A DNA stretch of 64,000 nt, from assembly GCF_030418305.1 (NCBI RefSeq), contig NZ_JAUHPX010000001.1, forward strand, positions 372,001 to 436,000, written 5' to 3'. This stretch comes from Demequina lignilytica (GTDB lineage: Bacteria; Actinomycetota; Actinomycetes; Actinomycetales; Demequinaceae). This document shows, piece after piece, positions 1 to 8,359 of this stretch (within the stretch, counting starts at the first letter, position 1; every line of letters starts with the position of its first letter). Under the pieces are notes generated by a model, which saw only the letters and a list, made by a program, of their open reading frames with translations, was not told where the DNA came from and did not search any database. Both the position numbers and the translations under genes were made by a program.

Positions 1-680
1 GCGCGGGCTACGGCCGCGCCACGGTCCTGCACGACGTCGACCTCGAGGTCCCCGCCGAAGGGCGCCTGGCGGTCCTCGGCGCCAACGGCGCGGGCAAGAC
101 CACCGTGCTCCGGACGCTCTCGGGCCTCACGCGGGTCGAGGGGTCGATCAGGCTCGACGGCCGCGAGCTCGTGGGCCTCAGCCCCTACCGCATCGCCGCC
201 GCCGGCATCGCTCACGTCCCGCAGGGTCGCGGGACGTTCGGCGACCTCACCGTGCGCGAGAACCTGCTGGTCGGCGGCGCGACCCGGCCCAGCCGCGCCG
301 CCCGCGCCGAGGCCGACCGCTGGATGGAGAGGTTCCCGCGGCTCGGGGAGCGCGCCGCACGGCCGGCCTCGGGGCTCAGCGGCGGCGAGCAGCAGCTGCT
401 CGCGATCGCGCGGGCCCTCATGTCAGCCCCGCGCCTGCTGCTGCTCGACGAGCCGTCGCTGGGGCTCGCCCCCAAGATCACCGCCGAGCTGTTCGCCACG
501 CTCGACGTGCTCTGCCGCGAGACCGGCACCGCCATGCTGCTGGTCGAGCAGAACGCGCAGGCGGCCCTCGGGATCGCCGAGCAGGCCGTCGTGATCGAGA
601 GCGGCCAGATCACCCTGCGCGGCCCCGCGGCCGAGCTGAGGGACGACGACGAGGTGCGACGCGCCTACCTGGGCGTGTGA
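1..680 (+). CDS. livF: Branched-chain amino acid/carboxylate-type ABC transporter ATPase, LivF family (5' end outside window)
   Basis: ATP-hydrolysing subunit that drives import through the LivH/LivM channel encoded next to it. The open frame (frame 3) runs in from the left edge, so the start is missing. Visible are the Walker A GANGAGKTT (about 85-111), the signature LSGGEQQLLAIARAL, Walker B LLLLDEPSLGLAP, the D-loop and the switch region LLVEQNAQ, with a short LivF-type C-terminus. The stop is 13 bp before livH. The GLAPK stretch after Walker B is usual for LivF/LivG ATPases. LivG and the LivK binding protein are not seen and may lie to the left. Substrate is unknown; the neighbouring aldehyde dehydrogenase and acyl-CoA genes suggest an organic acid rather than an amino acid (inference). 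Confidence 0.93.
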   Translation, partial: AGYGRATVLHDVDLEVPAEGRLAVLGANGAGKTTVLRTLSGLTRVEGSIRLDGRELVGLSPYRIAAAGIAHVPQGRGTFGDLTVRENLLVGGATRPSRAARAEADRWMERFPRLGERAARPASGLSGGEQQLLAIARALMSAPRLLLLDEPSLGLAPKITAELFATLDVLCRETGTAMLLVEQNAQAALGIAEQAVVIESGQITLRGPAAELRDDDEVRRAYLGV

Positions 681-693
681 GAGAGGAACGCGG

Positions 694-1569
694 ATGCTCC
701 TGCAGCAGCTGGCCGACGGCATCGCGACCGGTGCGATCTACAGCGCGCTCGCGCTCGCGATCGTGCTCGTCTTCCGGGCGTCGCGGACGCTCAACTTCGC
801 CCAGGGCGAGTTCGCCCTGCTGGGCGCCTACGTGTCCTGGCAGCTCGTCGTCTGGGGGCTGCCGGTCTGGGCGGCGCTGCCGGTCTCCATGGCCCTGCTC
901 GCGGTGCTCTCGGCCGCGAGCGAGAGGGCGCTGATCCGGCCCCTCGCGCGCCGCCACCAGGCCCTCCCGCTGATCATCGTCACGCTGGGCCTCATGATCG
1001 CGATCAACGCGGTGATCGGGTGGGCGTGGACCTATCAGACCAAGGAGGTGCCCGCGCTGTTCGGCGGAGGCGCCGTCGACCTGGGCGGGGTGGCGGTGTC
1101 GCGGCAGGACATCGGGATCGTCCTCACCGTGCTGGTCGTCGCCGTGGTGCTCGGCGTCCTCTTCGAGTTCACCCGCTGGGGCCTGCGGATGCGGGCCGCG
1201 GTGTCGGCGCCCGAGTCCGCGGAGCTGTCGGGGATCTCGACGGGCCGGACCATGACCATGGGGTGGGCGATCGCCGGCGCGGTCGGCGCTCTCGCCGGCA
1301 CGCTGATCGCGCCCGAGCTGTTCCTTCACCCGGGCATGATGGCGCCCGTCCTGATCTACGCCTTCGCGGCGGCGACGCTCGGTGGCCTGGACTCCCCCGT
1401 CGGCGCGCTGATCGGCGGCCTCGCCGTCGGGGTGGTGGAGAACCTCGCGGGCAGCTACCTCCCGCACGGCTCCGACTTCAAGCAGGTGGTCGCGCTCGTG
1501 ATCATCGTGGTGGTGCTGCTGGTGAGACCCCAAGGGATCCTCGGGCGGCGGGAGGTGGTCCGGGTATGA
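694..1569 (+). CDS. livH: Branched-chain amino acid-type ABC transporter permease, LivH family
   Basis: Integral membrane permease of 291 residues, the usual LivH length. It opens with the family pattern LADGIATGAIYSALALAI, then NFAQGEFALLGAY, and has about eight hydrophobic segments ending in LVIIVVVLLVRPQGILG. The cytoplasmic loop around residues 165-200 (RAAVSAPESAELSGIST) corresponds to the ATPase-contact region. The ATG lies 13 bp after the livF stop, preceded by GAGAGGAA. It shares a 4-bp ATGA with livM, so the three genes are one translationally coupled transcript. It forms a heterodimeric channel with LivM. Nothing in the sequence fixes the substrate. Confidence 0.93.
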   Translation: MLLQQLADGIATGAIYSALALAIVLVFRASRTLNFAQGEFALLGAYVSWQLVVWGLPVWAALPVSMALLAVLSAASERALIRPLARRHQALPLIIVTLGLMIAINAVIGWAWTYQTKEVPALFGGGAVDLGGVAVSRQDIGIVLTVLVVAVVLGVLFEFTRWGLRMRAAVSAPESAELSGISTGRTMTMGWAIAGAVGALAGTLIAPELFLHPGMMAPVLIYAFAAATLGGLDSPVGALIGGLAVGVVENLAGSYLPHGSDFKQVVALVIIVVVLLVRPQGILGRREVVRV

Positions 1570-2621
1570 CCGCGACATCGACACGGCGCAGGACGGGGAG
1601 CCCGCGGCCGTCGCGCGGCTCCGCCGTCGAGTGGCTGCGGCGCCCCCGTCCCCCGCTCGCTCCCCCGCGCTGGCTCACCATCGCCGGTATCGCCGTCGGC
1701 GCCGCGGCGCTCGCGGTGGTGCCGCTGGTCAACCCGAGCTACATCAACCTCACCGTGACGCTCGTGATGATCTGGACGCTCGTCGGCCTCGGTCTCAACC
1801 TGCTCGTCGGGTTCGGCGGCCAGGTCTCCCTCGGCCACTCGGCCTTCTTCGCGATCGGCGCGTACGCCGTGGCGGTGGGCGGCGAGGCGGGCATCCCGCA
1901 TCCGGCGACCCTCGCGATCGCCGCGGCGCTGCCCTTCCTCGTGGGATACGTGCTGGGGCTGCCGGCGCTGAGGCTGCACGGGCTCCAGCTCGGCCTGGTC
2001 ACGTTGGCGATGGCCATGGCCACGCCCGCGGCGATCCGCGCGCTCGAGCCCCTCACGCACGGCAGCCGCGGCATCGCGATCGACGGCGACCCGCCCGCCT
2101 GGATCCCGCTCGCCCACGACCAGTGGGTGTACTACCTCGCGCTCGCGGCGGCCACGATCGGCTACGTGGTGACGCGACGGCTCGCGCGCGGGCGCCTGGG
2201 CCGATCCTTCGTGGCGGTCCGCGACGCCGAGATCGTGGCCGAGACCCTCGGCGTGGACGTCTGGCGGACCAAGACCCGCCTGTTCGCGGCGTCGGCCGCC
2301 TACGCCGGGGTGGCCGGAGGGCTCTACGCCATGCTTCTCGAGTTCGTCGGCCCGGAGAACTTCAACCTCACCCTGTCGATCTCGTTCGTCACGCTGATCG
2401 TCGTCGGCGGGCTCGCGACCGTGCCGGGCGCCGTGCTCGGGGCGCTGTTCGTGCAGTACGTCCCCACGCTCACGTCGAGCATCAGCCCGGCGGCCACCGG
2501 CGCGGCCTACGGCGCGGTGCTGATCGCGTTCGCCTTCTTCCTGCCCTATGGCCTGGTGGGCCTGGTCCGCGCGGCGCTCGGCCGGCTCGTGGCCCGTCTG
2601 CCCGGGCGTCGCGGCACGTAG
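1566..2621 (+). CDS. livM: Branched-chain amino acid-type ABC transporter permease, LivM family
   Basis: Second channel subunit, 351 residues from the ATG that overlaps the livH stop (ATGA, 1566-1569). An Arg/Pro-rich N-terminus (to about residue 30) precedes the first membrane span. LivM hallmarks are visible: LLVGFGGQVSLGHSAFFAIGAY (quoted in part; about residues 78-99), the PALRLHGLQLGLVTLAMA loop, and the ATPase-contact helix VRDAEIVAETLGVDVWRTK. A longer open frame continues upstream inside livH but has no family similarity, so the overlapping ATG is the better start. It is the last gene of the livFHM operon; the next gene is convergent. No clear terminator hairpin was found in the 26 bp that follow. 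Confidence 0.93.
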   Translation: MTATSTRRRTGSPRPSRGSAVEWLRRPRPPLAPPRWLTIAGIAVGAAALAVVPLVNPSYINLTVTLVMIWTLVGLGLNLLVGFGGQVSLGHSAFFAIGAYAVAVGGEAGIPHPATLAIAAALPFLVGYVLGLPALRLHGLQLGLVTLAMAMATPAAIRALEPLTHGSRGIAIDGDPPAWIPLAHDQWVYYLALAAATIGYVVTRRLARGRLGRSFVAVRDAEIVAETLGVDVWRTKTRLFAASAAYAGVAGGLYAMLLEFVGPENFNLTLSISFVTLIVVGGLATVPGAVLGALFVQYVPTLTSSISPAATGAAYGAVLIAFAFFLPYGLVGLVRAALGRLVARLPGRRGT

Positions 2622-2647
2622 CGGGCCCGCGCCGCGCCCGGACGGCG

Positions 2648-3268
2648 TCAGACGGCGCCGGCGCCGGTGCGCACCATCGCCTGCGCGGTCGCGACCAGCT
2701 CGTCGAGCGAGCGGGTCCGCGGGTTCCACCACTCGACCACCCAGTTCATCGCGCCCAGCAGCAGGAGCCGGAACATGTTGATGTCGAGGTCCGCCCGCAC
2801 CTCCCCCGCCTGCTGCGCCTCGGCGAAGAGCTCGCGCCACAGCCGGCTGTAGAGGGCCTCCTCGGCCGCGGGCCGGATGCGCAGCTGCTCCGGCACGTGG
2901 CCGGCGTTGCGGATGGAGGCGGTCGCGTAGTGCGAGAGCTGCAGCTCGAACCGCAGGTGCGCGTCGACGGCCACCATGAGCCGGTCCATGCACGACGTGT
3001 CCTCGGGAAGCGCCGCGAGCACCTCCGCGAGGTGGAGGCGGACGCGGTTCGCACCGACCCACATGACCTCCTCGACCAGCTCGTCACGCGAGGAGAAGTA
3101 GTAGTAGATCGCGGGCGCCTGGACCCCGGCCACCTGCGCGACGTCGGACAGCCGGGTGCCCGCGTAGCCCTTCCGGGAGAGCACCTCGGCGGCGGCGTCG
3201 AGGATGCGCTGGCGCGTCTGCGCCGACTTCGACGTCGCGGAGGACGCCACGGCCTCGGTGCTGTTCAT
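2648..3268 (-). CDS. TetR/AcrR family transcriptional regulator
   Basis: DNA-binding repressor of 206 residues. The N-terminal helix-turn-helix spans about residues 18-64 (TRQRILDAAAEVLSRKGYAG ... SDVAQVAGVQAPAIYYYFSS), followed by an all-helical ligand domain of a type often found near fatty-acid and aromatic catabolism genes (family knowledge; the ligand is not visible). It is convergent with livM and divergent from the aldehyde dehydrogenase gene. An inverted repeat lies 10 bp upstream of its ATG (3278-3293), a likely auto-operator that could also act on the divergent dehydrogenase gene. Ligand may be an acyl-CoA or an aldehyde-derived acid (inference). Confidence 0.9.
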   Translation of the reverse strand: MNSTEAVASSATSKSAQTRQRILDAAAEVLSRKGYAGTRLSDVAQVAGVQAPAIYYYFSSRDELVEEVMWVGANRVRLHLAEVLAALPEDTSCMDRLMVAVDAHLRFELQLSHYATASIRNAGHVPEQLRIRPAAEEALYSRLWRELFAEAQQAGEVRADLDINMFRLLLLGAMNWVVEWWNPRTRSLDELVATAQAMVRTGAGAV

Positions 3269-3277
3269 ACCTGGGAT

Positions 3278-3293
3278 TCTAACCCATATTAGA
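3278..3293. promoter_or_regulatory. Inverted repeat, candidate TetR operator
   Basis: TCTAA-CCCATA-TTAGA, two perfect 5-bp arms in an AT-rich patch that stands out from the GC-rich surroundings, 10 bp upstream of the TetR start (3268). The position between divergent genes fits auto-regulation and control of the dehydrogenase at 3398. Function is inferred. Confidence 0.5.
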
Positions 3294-3329
3294 TTCCACC
3301 TTGCGGAACGACGCGGCCCGTCCTAGCAT

Positions 3330-3345
3330 GTGAAGCGCGATTCAC
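3330..3345. promoter_or_regulatory. Inverted repeat in the aldehyde dehydrogenase promoter region
   Basis: GTGAA-GCGCGA-TTCAC has perfect 5-bp arms and lies 53 bp upstream of the aldehyde dehydrogenase ATG. It differs in sequence from the 3278 repeat, so a second regulator may bind here, perhaps the double-TetR protein encoded at 4925. This is speculative. Confidence 0.35.
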
Positions 3346-3397
3346 TTAATCGTGCCACCTGCAGGTTGCTGCTCAATGGAGAGTAGGAGATCCGGCG

Positions 3398-4897
3398 ATG
3401 ACCCTGATGGACCAGCCCGTCCGAGGCGCCCAGCTGACCACCCGCAACCCGATCGACGGCGAGGCCGTCGCCACCTATCCGGTCGCCGGCCCGCCCGAGC
3501 TGGCCGCCGCGATCGCCCGCGCGCGCTCGGGCGCCGACTGGTGGCGGGACCTCGGGTTCGGCGCCAGGCGCGCGCACCTGCTGGCGTGGAAGTCGGCGAT
3601 CGCGCTCCGGGCGGACGAGCTCGCGGACGTGATCTCGGCGGAGACCGGCAAGCCCCATGGCGACGCCGTGCTCGAGGTGATGCTCACGCTCGGCCACCTG
3701 GACTGGGCCGCCAAGAACGCCGAGCACGTGCTCAGGCGCCGCAAGGTCAAGTCGGGCCTGGTGAACTACAACCAGCACGCGACGGTCGGCTACGAGCCCT
3801 ACGGGGTCGTGGGCGTGATCGGACCGTGGAACTACCCGTTCTACACGCCGATGGGCTCCATCTCGTATGCGCTGGCCGCGGGCAACGCCGTGGTGTTCAA
3901 GCCCAGCGAGCTCACGCCGGGTGCCGCCGTGTGGATCGCCGAGCGCTGGGACGAGACGGTCGGTCACGACGTCCTCATCGCCGTGACCGGCGACCGCGAG
4001 ACCGGCGCGGCGCTGGTCGCCGCGGACATCGACAAGATCGCCTTCACCGGGTCGACCGCGACCGCCAAGAAGGTGATGGCCGCCGCCGCCGAGCGGCTGG
4101 TGCCGATCGTCGCGGAATGCGGCGGCAAGGACGCCGTGCTCGTGGCCGCCGACGCGGACCTCGACGCCGCGGCCGACTTCGTCGTCTTCGGCGGCATGGG
4201 CAACGCGGGCCAGACATGCGCCGGCGTGGAGCGCGTGTACGCGGTCGACTCGATCAAGGACGCGCTCGTCGCCAAGGTGGTCGAGCGAGCGCAGCGCCTG
4301 CGCACCGGCGGCGACGACGCCCAGTACGGCCCCATGACCCTGCCGGCCCAGGCGGACGTGGTCCGCGCCCACGTCGACGATGCGCTGCGGACCGGCACCG
4401 CCGCGCTCGGCGGCCCGGAGAGCATCCAGGGCCGGACGATCGCGCCGATCGTCATCACGGACGTGGACGAGTCCTCGGACGCCGTGCAGCACGAGACGTT
4501 CGGGCCGCTCGTGGTCATCAACCCCGTGGCGTCGCTCGACGAGGCCGTCACCCGCGCGAACGCGACCTCGTACGGCCTCACCGCCGCGATCTTCACACGC
4601 GACACCCGCGCCGCCGACCGGGCCGCGGGCCGCCTGCGCACCGGGGTGGTGTCGATCAACTCCGTGCTCGGCTTCGCGGGCGTCGCGGCGCTCCCGTTCG
4701 GCGGCGTGAAGGACTCCGGCTTCGGCCGCATCCACGGCGCCGACGGGCTGCGGGAGTTCTGCACGGTCAAGTCGATCGCACGCCAGACCCGCAAGCCGAT
4801 GCTGAACCTGCTCACCATGGATCGCACCGAGAAGGACATGCACACCGCGGCCAAGATGATCCCGATGCTCCACGGGAAGTCCAAGCCGCAGCGCTGA
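3398..4897 (+). CDS. NAD(P)-dependent aldehyde dehydrogenase
   Basis: Oxidises an aldehyde to the acid (or acyl thioester hydrolysis product) with NAD(P)+. It has 499 residues, the usual length. Key features: GPWNYPFYTP (active-site Asn region), FTGSTATAKKVM (coenzyme-binding loop), the general-base Glu240 in AECGGKDAVLV, the nucleophile Cys274 in GNAGQTCAG, and the ETFGPL motif. AGGAGA at 3385-3390 supports the ATG. A strong hairpin (4909-4946) follows the stop. It lies between two TetR-type regulators and beside acyl-CoA ligase genes, so it probably oxidises an aliphatic or aromatic aldehyde formed during carboxylate or ketone breakdown. The exact substrate cannot be read from the sequence. 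Confidence 0.92.
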   Translation: MTLMDQPVRGAQLTTRNPIDGEAVATYPVAGPPELAAAIARARSGADWWRDLGFGARRAHLLAWKSAIALRADELADVISAETGKPHGDAVLEVMLTLGHLDWAAKNAEHVLRRRKVKSGLVNYNQHATVGYEPYGVVGVIGPWNYPFYTPMGSISYALAAGNAVVFKPSELTPGAAVWIAERWDETVGHDVLIAVTGDRETGAALVAADIDKIAFTGSTATAKKVMAAAAERLVPIVAECGGKDAVLVAADADLDAAADFVVFGGMGNAGQTCAGVERVYAVDSIKDALVAKVVERAQRLRTGGDDAQYGPMTLPAQADVVRAHVDDALRTGTAALGGPESIQGRTIAPIVITDVDESSDAVQHETFGPLVVINPVASLDEAVTRANATSYGLTAAIFTRDTRAADRAAGRLRTGVVSINSVLGFAGVAALPFGGVKDSGFGRIHGADGLREFCTVKSIARQTRKPMLNLLTMDRTEKDMHTAAKMIPMLHGKSKPQR

Positions 4898-4908
4898 TCG
4901 CCGACCGC

Positions 4909-4946
4909 GGAGGCGGTCCTGGCGTCACACGCCCAGGACCGCCTCC
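4909..4946. terminator. Bidirectional terminator-like hairpin between convergent genes
   Basis: Perfect 14-bp stem GGAGGCGGTCCTGG (4909-4922) with its complement (4933-4946) and a 10-nt loop. It starts 11 bp after the aldehyde dehydrogenase stop and includes the last codons and stop (4925-4927) of the convergent TetR-type gene. There is no U-tract, as is common in high-GC actinobacteria. Confidence 0.7.
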
Positions 4947-6127
4947 AGCATCGGCCGGATCCACGCCTTGGCGTCCGCGGCCGGACGGTGGCGCAGCGCG
5001 ACGGCGAGGTCGGCGACCACGTTGAGCCCGGCGTGCACCCGGGTGCGCGCCTCGCGAGGCTCCAGGTCGGGGCGCACGGCGCCGAGCAGTTCCACCCAGT
5101 CGTCGACGTGCTCGCGCTGAAGCCGTCGCAGGCGCCGCTGGTCCTCCGCATCGAGGGCGCCGACATCAGCCGTGTACACGTCCATGAGGTCGCGGTCGTC
5201 GACGGCGAAGGCGATGTACGCGCGCTCGAGCACCCGCAGCGACTCCAGCGGCTCGTCCCCGCCCAGCGCCTCCTCCGCCGCAGCGTCCAGCACCGCGGCG
5301 GCCCGCTCGCAGGCGGTGCGCAGGATCTCGGCCTTGCCGGCGAAGTGGCGGTAGACGCCCGACGGCGTCAGCCCGACCACACCGGCGATGTCCTCGATGG
5401 TCACGTCGTGGTACCCGCGCTCACCGAACAGCGCGATGCCCGCTTGCGCGAGCTGGTCGCGCCGACGGCGAGGCGGAGACGACGGCTCCGCCGCCTGGGA
5501 GGAGACCGCGGGCACCGGGTCGACGGCGCAGGCGAGCGCGTCGCCGGCAGCGTGCTCGAGCAGCGCGCGCAGGGCGGCGCCGGGCATCGCCGTGCGGTGC
5601 ATCGTCACCGAGGCGATGGCGCTCAGGGCCGCGCGGCACACCAGGTCCAGCGTCTCGGCGTCGAGCTCGGGGCGCAGCACCCCCACCGGGCCCCCGAGCC
5701 GCTCGCGCAGGGCGGCGAACTCGTCGCGCAGCGCACGGCGGTCGTCGTCGTGCAGATAGCGGCTCTCCCACCGGTAGATCCCGCCGGTGGTGCGCATGCC
5801 CAGCGTCGCGACGGTCCACGCCTCGAGAAGCGCGTCGATCTCCCGGCGCGCCTCGTCGGGCGTGCGCTCCGCCGGCGTCGGCACCTCGTCGGCCGCCTCG
5901 TGGAGGCCCTGGACCAGGCCCATCGCCACGGAGCTGAAGAGGTCGTACTTGTTCGCGAAGTGCCGGTAGAGCGCCGCCGCGGTGATGCCCACGGCGTCGG
6001 CCACGTCCTGCATCGCGACGCGATGGTAGCCGCGCTCCGCGAAGGCCGCGGCGGCGGCCGCCTCGATGGACTGCCGCCGGTCCCGCGGCCGGCGCCGTGG
6101 GGGCGCCGGAGCCTCGGCGCCGCTCAC
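4925..6127 (-). CDS. Transcriptional regulator with two tandem TetR modules
   Basis: A 400-residue protein that is twice the normal TetR size. Two separate helix-turn-helix units are visible: about residues 15-65 (FAERGYHRVAMQDVADAVGI, then ALYRHFANKYDLF) and about residues 215-265 (LFGERGYHDVTIEDIAGVVG, then GVYRHFAGKAEIL), each followed by its own helical domain. Such duplicated proteins are known in actinobacterial lipid and acyl-CoA regulators. I place the start at the GTG at 6127, which has GAGG 8 bp upstream; a TTG at 6160 would add 11 residues. It is divergent from the acyl-CoA synthetase, with a perfect inverted repeat at 6191-6207 between them. A single chain could mimic a TetR dimer (inference). 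Confidence 0.88.
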   Translation of the reverse strand: MSGAEAPAPPRRRPRDRRQSIEAAAAAAFAERGYHRVAMQDVADAVGITAAALYRHFANKYDLFSSVAMGLVQGLHEAADEVPTPAERTPDEARREIDALLEAWTVATLGMRTTGGIYRWESRYLHDDDRRALRDEFAALRERLGGPVGVLRPELDAETLDLVCRAALSAIASVTMHRTAMPGAALRALLEHAAGDALACAVDPVPAVSSQAAEPSSPPRRRRDQLAQAGIALFGERGYHDVTIEDIAGVVGLTPSGVYRHFAGKAEILRTACERAAAVLDAAAEEALGGDEPLESLRVLERAYIAFAVDDRDLMDVYTADVGALDAEDQRRLRRLQREHVDDWVELLGAVRPDLEPREARTRVHAGLNVVADLAVALRHRPAADAKAWIRPMLEAVLGV

Positions 6128-6190
6128 GATCGCGCCTCGTCGCGGCGGCGCGCCGCGCAATACGCCGGGCGCCCTAGCCAGGAAATGTGA

Positions 6191-6207
6191 ATCATGAGTA
6201 ACATGAT
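6191..6207. promoter_or_regulatory. Inverted repeat, candidate operator of the double-TetR regulator
   Basis: ATCATG-AGTAA-CATGAT, perfect 6-bp arms with a 5-bp spacer, AT-rich, 64 bp upstream of the double-TetR start and 94 bp upstream of the acyl-CoA synthetase. This is the only strong inverted repeat I see in this divergent region. Confidence 0.55.
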
Positions 6208-6300
6208 GCCAGTCGGGCAGCCAGATGTCCGGCAGGGAGGGACGAGTCGCGGCAAGGGCGCCGCCGCTCGCAGGGCTCGACGTACAACGAGGTGCAACTC

Positions 6301-7875
6301 ATGAGCGAATCCACCACCGGCATCCCCGCGGCGATCCGCCGCAACCACTGGATGAACCAGGTCCTCAGCCACGCGGAGATGAGGCCCGACGGTCCCGCGT
6401 TCAAGTTCCGCGGCGAGGTGACCACCTGGGCGGACACCGCACGCCACATGGACACCATCGCCGCCGCGCTGCGGAGGCGCGGCGTGGGCTTCGGCGACCG
6501 CGTGCTCATGCTCACACTCAACCATCCTTTGGTGGTGGAGTCGGTATTCGCGATCAACAGATTGGGCGCGATCGCGGTCCCGATGAACATCAGGCTGTCA
6601 CCCGCCGAGCTCGCGTACATCGTCGACGACGCGGACGCGGACGTGATCATGGTCGACCAGCCGCTGGCCCCGCTGGTGGCGGCAGTGGGCCAGCTGACCG
6701 GCCGCATCCGGAAGGTGATCGTCTTCGGCGAGGCAGCCGAGGGCCAGGAGCCCATCTCCGCGCTGCTCGCCGAGCCGATCGGCGACTTCGAGGCGCCCGA
6801 CGTCCCCGAGGACACGACCTGCCTCATCATGTACACCTCCGGCACCACGGGACGCCCGAAGGGCGCGATGCTCGATCACGCCAACATGACGTCGCAGGCG
6901 ATCACCGTGATCCGGGTGAACAACATCTTCAACGAGCGCGACGTGTCCTTCCTCACGGCTCCGCTGTTCCACATCGCGGGTCTGGGCTCGATCGGCGCGA
7001 ACTTCATCGTCGGCATCCCCACCGTGCTGCACCCTCTGGGCGCGTTCGATCCCGTCGAGATGGTCGACGCGTGGGAGCGCGAGGGCGCGACCATCGTGTT
7101 CAACGTCCCGCAGCAGTGGCAGGCCATCTGCGCGGTGCCGGGGATCCGGGAGCGCGATCTCAAGCTGCGCGTCATCAGCTGGGGCGCGGCACCGGCCTCC
7201 GACACCCTGCTGCGGACCATGTCCGACACCTTCCCGGACGCCCTCAATGTCGCCGTGTTCGGCCAGACCGAGCTGTCCCCGATCACCTGTGCGCTCCGCG
7301 GCGAGGACGCGATCCACAAGCTCGGATCCGTGGGCCGTCCGCTGGTCACGCAGCAGTACCGGATCGTCGACGGCGCGATGAACGACGTGGCCGTCGGCGA
7401 CGTCGGCGAGATCATCTACCGCGGGCCCAACCTGATGAAGGGGTACTGGCGCAAGCCGGCCGAGACCGCGGAGGCCTTCGCCGGCGGCTGGTTCCATTCC
7501 GGCGACCTGGTGCGCCAGGACCAGGACGGGTTCGTCTGGGTGGTCGACCGCCTCAAGGACATGATCATCTCGGGCGGCGAGAACGTGTACTGCGCGGAGG
7601 TCGAGAACGCGCTCTTCGCCCATCCCGACATCGTCGAGGCGGCCGTCTACGGTCGCGCGGACGAGCGCTGGGGCGAGGTGCCCGTGGCCGCCGTGGCGCT
7701 GCGCCCAGGCGCGAGCCTCGACATCGAGGGGCTCCAGGATTGGCTCGGCGACAAGCTGGCCCGCTTCAAGCAGCCGAAGGCGCTGGTCGAGGTCGAGGCG
7801 CTCCCCCGCAACGCCGCCGGGAAGGTCAACAAGGTCGCGCTGCGGCAGGCCGACCCCGTGCCGGTCGCGCCGTAG
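6301..7875 (+). CDS. Acyl-CoA synthetase (AMP-forming), long-chain fatty acid/aryl carboxylate-CoA ligase type
   Basis: ANL-superfamily enzyme (524 residues) that activates a carboxylic acid through an acyl-AMP to its CoA ester. Motifs: P-loop MYTSGTTGRPKGAML, VFGQTELSPITC, GEIIYRGPNLMKGYW, SGDLVRQDQDGFVWVVDRLK (hinge and ATP-binding Asp), the GGENVY segment, and the C-terminal catalytic Lys in LPRNAAGKVNK. GAGGTG at 6289-6294 supports this ATG over a GTG 9 bp earlier. Next gene, a 4HBT thioesterase, follows after 11 bp, so they are co-transcribed. Together with the LivFHM-type importer and aldehyde dehydrogenase it suggests uptake and CoA activation of an organic acid. Chain length is not predictable from the sequence alone. 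Confidence 0.92.
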   Translation: MSESTTGIPAAIRRNHWMNQVLSHAEMRPDGPAFKFRGEVTTWADTARHMDTIAAALRRRGVGFGDRVLMLTLNHPLVVESVFAINRLGAIAVPMNIRLSPAELAYIVDDADADVIMVDQPLAPLVAAVGQLTGRIRKVIVFGEAAEGQEPISALLAEPIGDFEAPDVPEDTTCLIMYTSGTTGRPKGAMLDHANMTSQAITVIRVNNIFNERDVSFLTAPLFHIAGLGSIGANFIVGIPTVLHPLGAFDPVEMVDAWEREGATIVFNVPQQWQAICAVPGIRERDLKLRVISWGAAPASDTLLRTMSDTFPDALNVAVFGQTELSPITCALRGEDAIHKLGSVGRPLVTQQYRIVDGAMNDVAVGDVGEIIYRGPNLMKGYWRKPAETAEAFAGGWFHSGDLVRQDQDGFVWVVDRLKDMIISGGENVYCAEVENALFAHPDIVEAAVYGRADERWGEVPVAAVALRPGASLDIEGLQDWLGDKLARFKQPKALVEVEALPRNAAGKVNKVALRQADPVPVAP

Positions 7876-7886
7876 GGCGGGCGCCG

Positions 7887-8351
7887 ATGACCCGGATCAC
7901 CGTCCCGGTGGAGGTGCGCTGGTCCGACCTCGACGCCAACGGCCACGTCAACAACGTCGCCTTCCTCACGATCCTCGAGGAGGTGCGGATCCGCCACCTC
8001 CACGTGTTCCGCTCCCGGGCCGACCAGGCCCGGGGGCGGGCCTCCGCGGTGGTCGCACGGCACGAGGTCGAGTACCTGGCGCCGATGCCGTGGTCCGAGC
8101 GGCCCGTCCGCGTCGACCTGTGGGTCTCCCGCGTCGGCGGCGCGAGCATCGAGGTGTGCCATCAGATCCGCTCGCCCGAGGGTGACCCGGAGACCACCTA
8201 TGCGCGAGCGGTCTCGGTCATCGTCTATCTGGACCCGGCCACCCAGCGGCCGCGCGGGCTCCGGGCCGACGAGCGCGCCGCCTTCGCGGAGCTCGCCGAC
8301 GAGCCCCTGGCCCTCCGCGGTCCCGTCGCTCCCGCCGCCGTCGCGCGTTGA
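7887..8351 (+). CDS. Acyl-CoA thioesterase, 4-hydroxybenzoyl-CoA thioesterase (hotdog) family
   Basis: A 154-residue single hotdog domain that hydrolyses acyl-CoA to acid and CoA. The catalytic-Asp signature VRWSDLDANGHVNNVAFLT occupies residues about 9-27, with the long helix ILEEVRIRHLHVF after it and the beta-strand ARHEVEYLAPMPW in the middle. It is 11 bp downstream of the acyl-CoA synthetase and probably recycles CoA or releases a product of the same pathway. It meets the convergent DUF2235 gene with 8 bp between stops. Confidence 0.88.
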   Translation: MTRITVPVEVRWSDLDANGHVNNVAFLTILEEVRIRHLHVFRSRADQARGRASAVVARHEVEYLAPMPWSERPVRVDLWVSRVGGASIEVCHQIRSPEGDPETTYARAVSVIVYLDPATQRPRGLRADERAAFAELADEPLALRGPVAPAAVAR

Positions 8352-8359
8352 CGCGCGCG

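Noticed and set aside
1020..1565. N-terminal extension of livM reaching back into livH
   Set aside because: The extension is an out-of-frame reading of livH; the ATGA overlap at 1566 gives a normal LivM.
610..3062. Long minus-strand frames opposite livH and livM
   Set aside because: Arg/Pro/Ala-rich translations without family motifs; the plus strand has complete LivH/LivM signatures.
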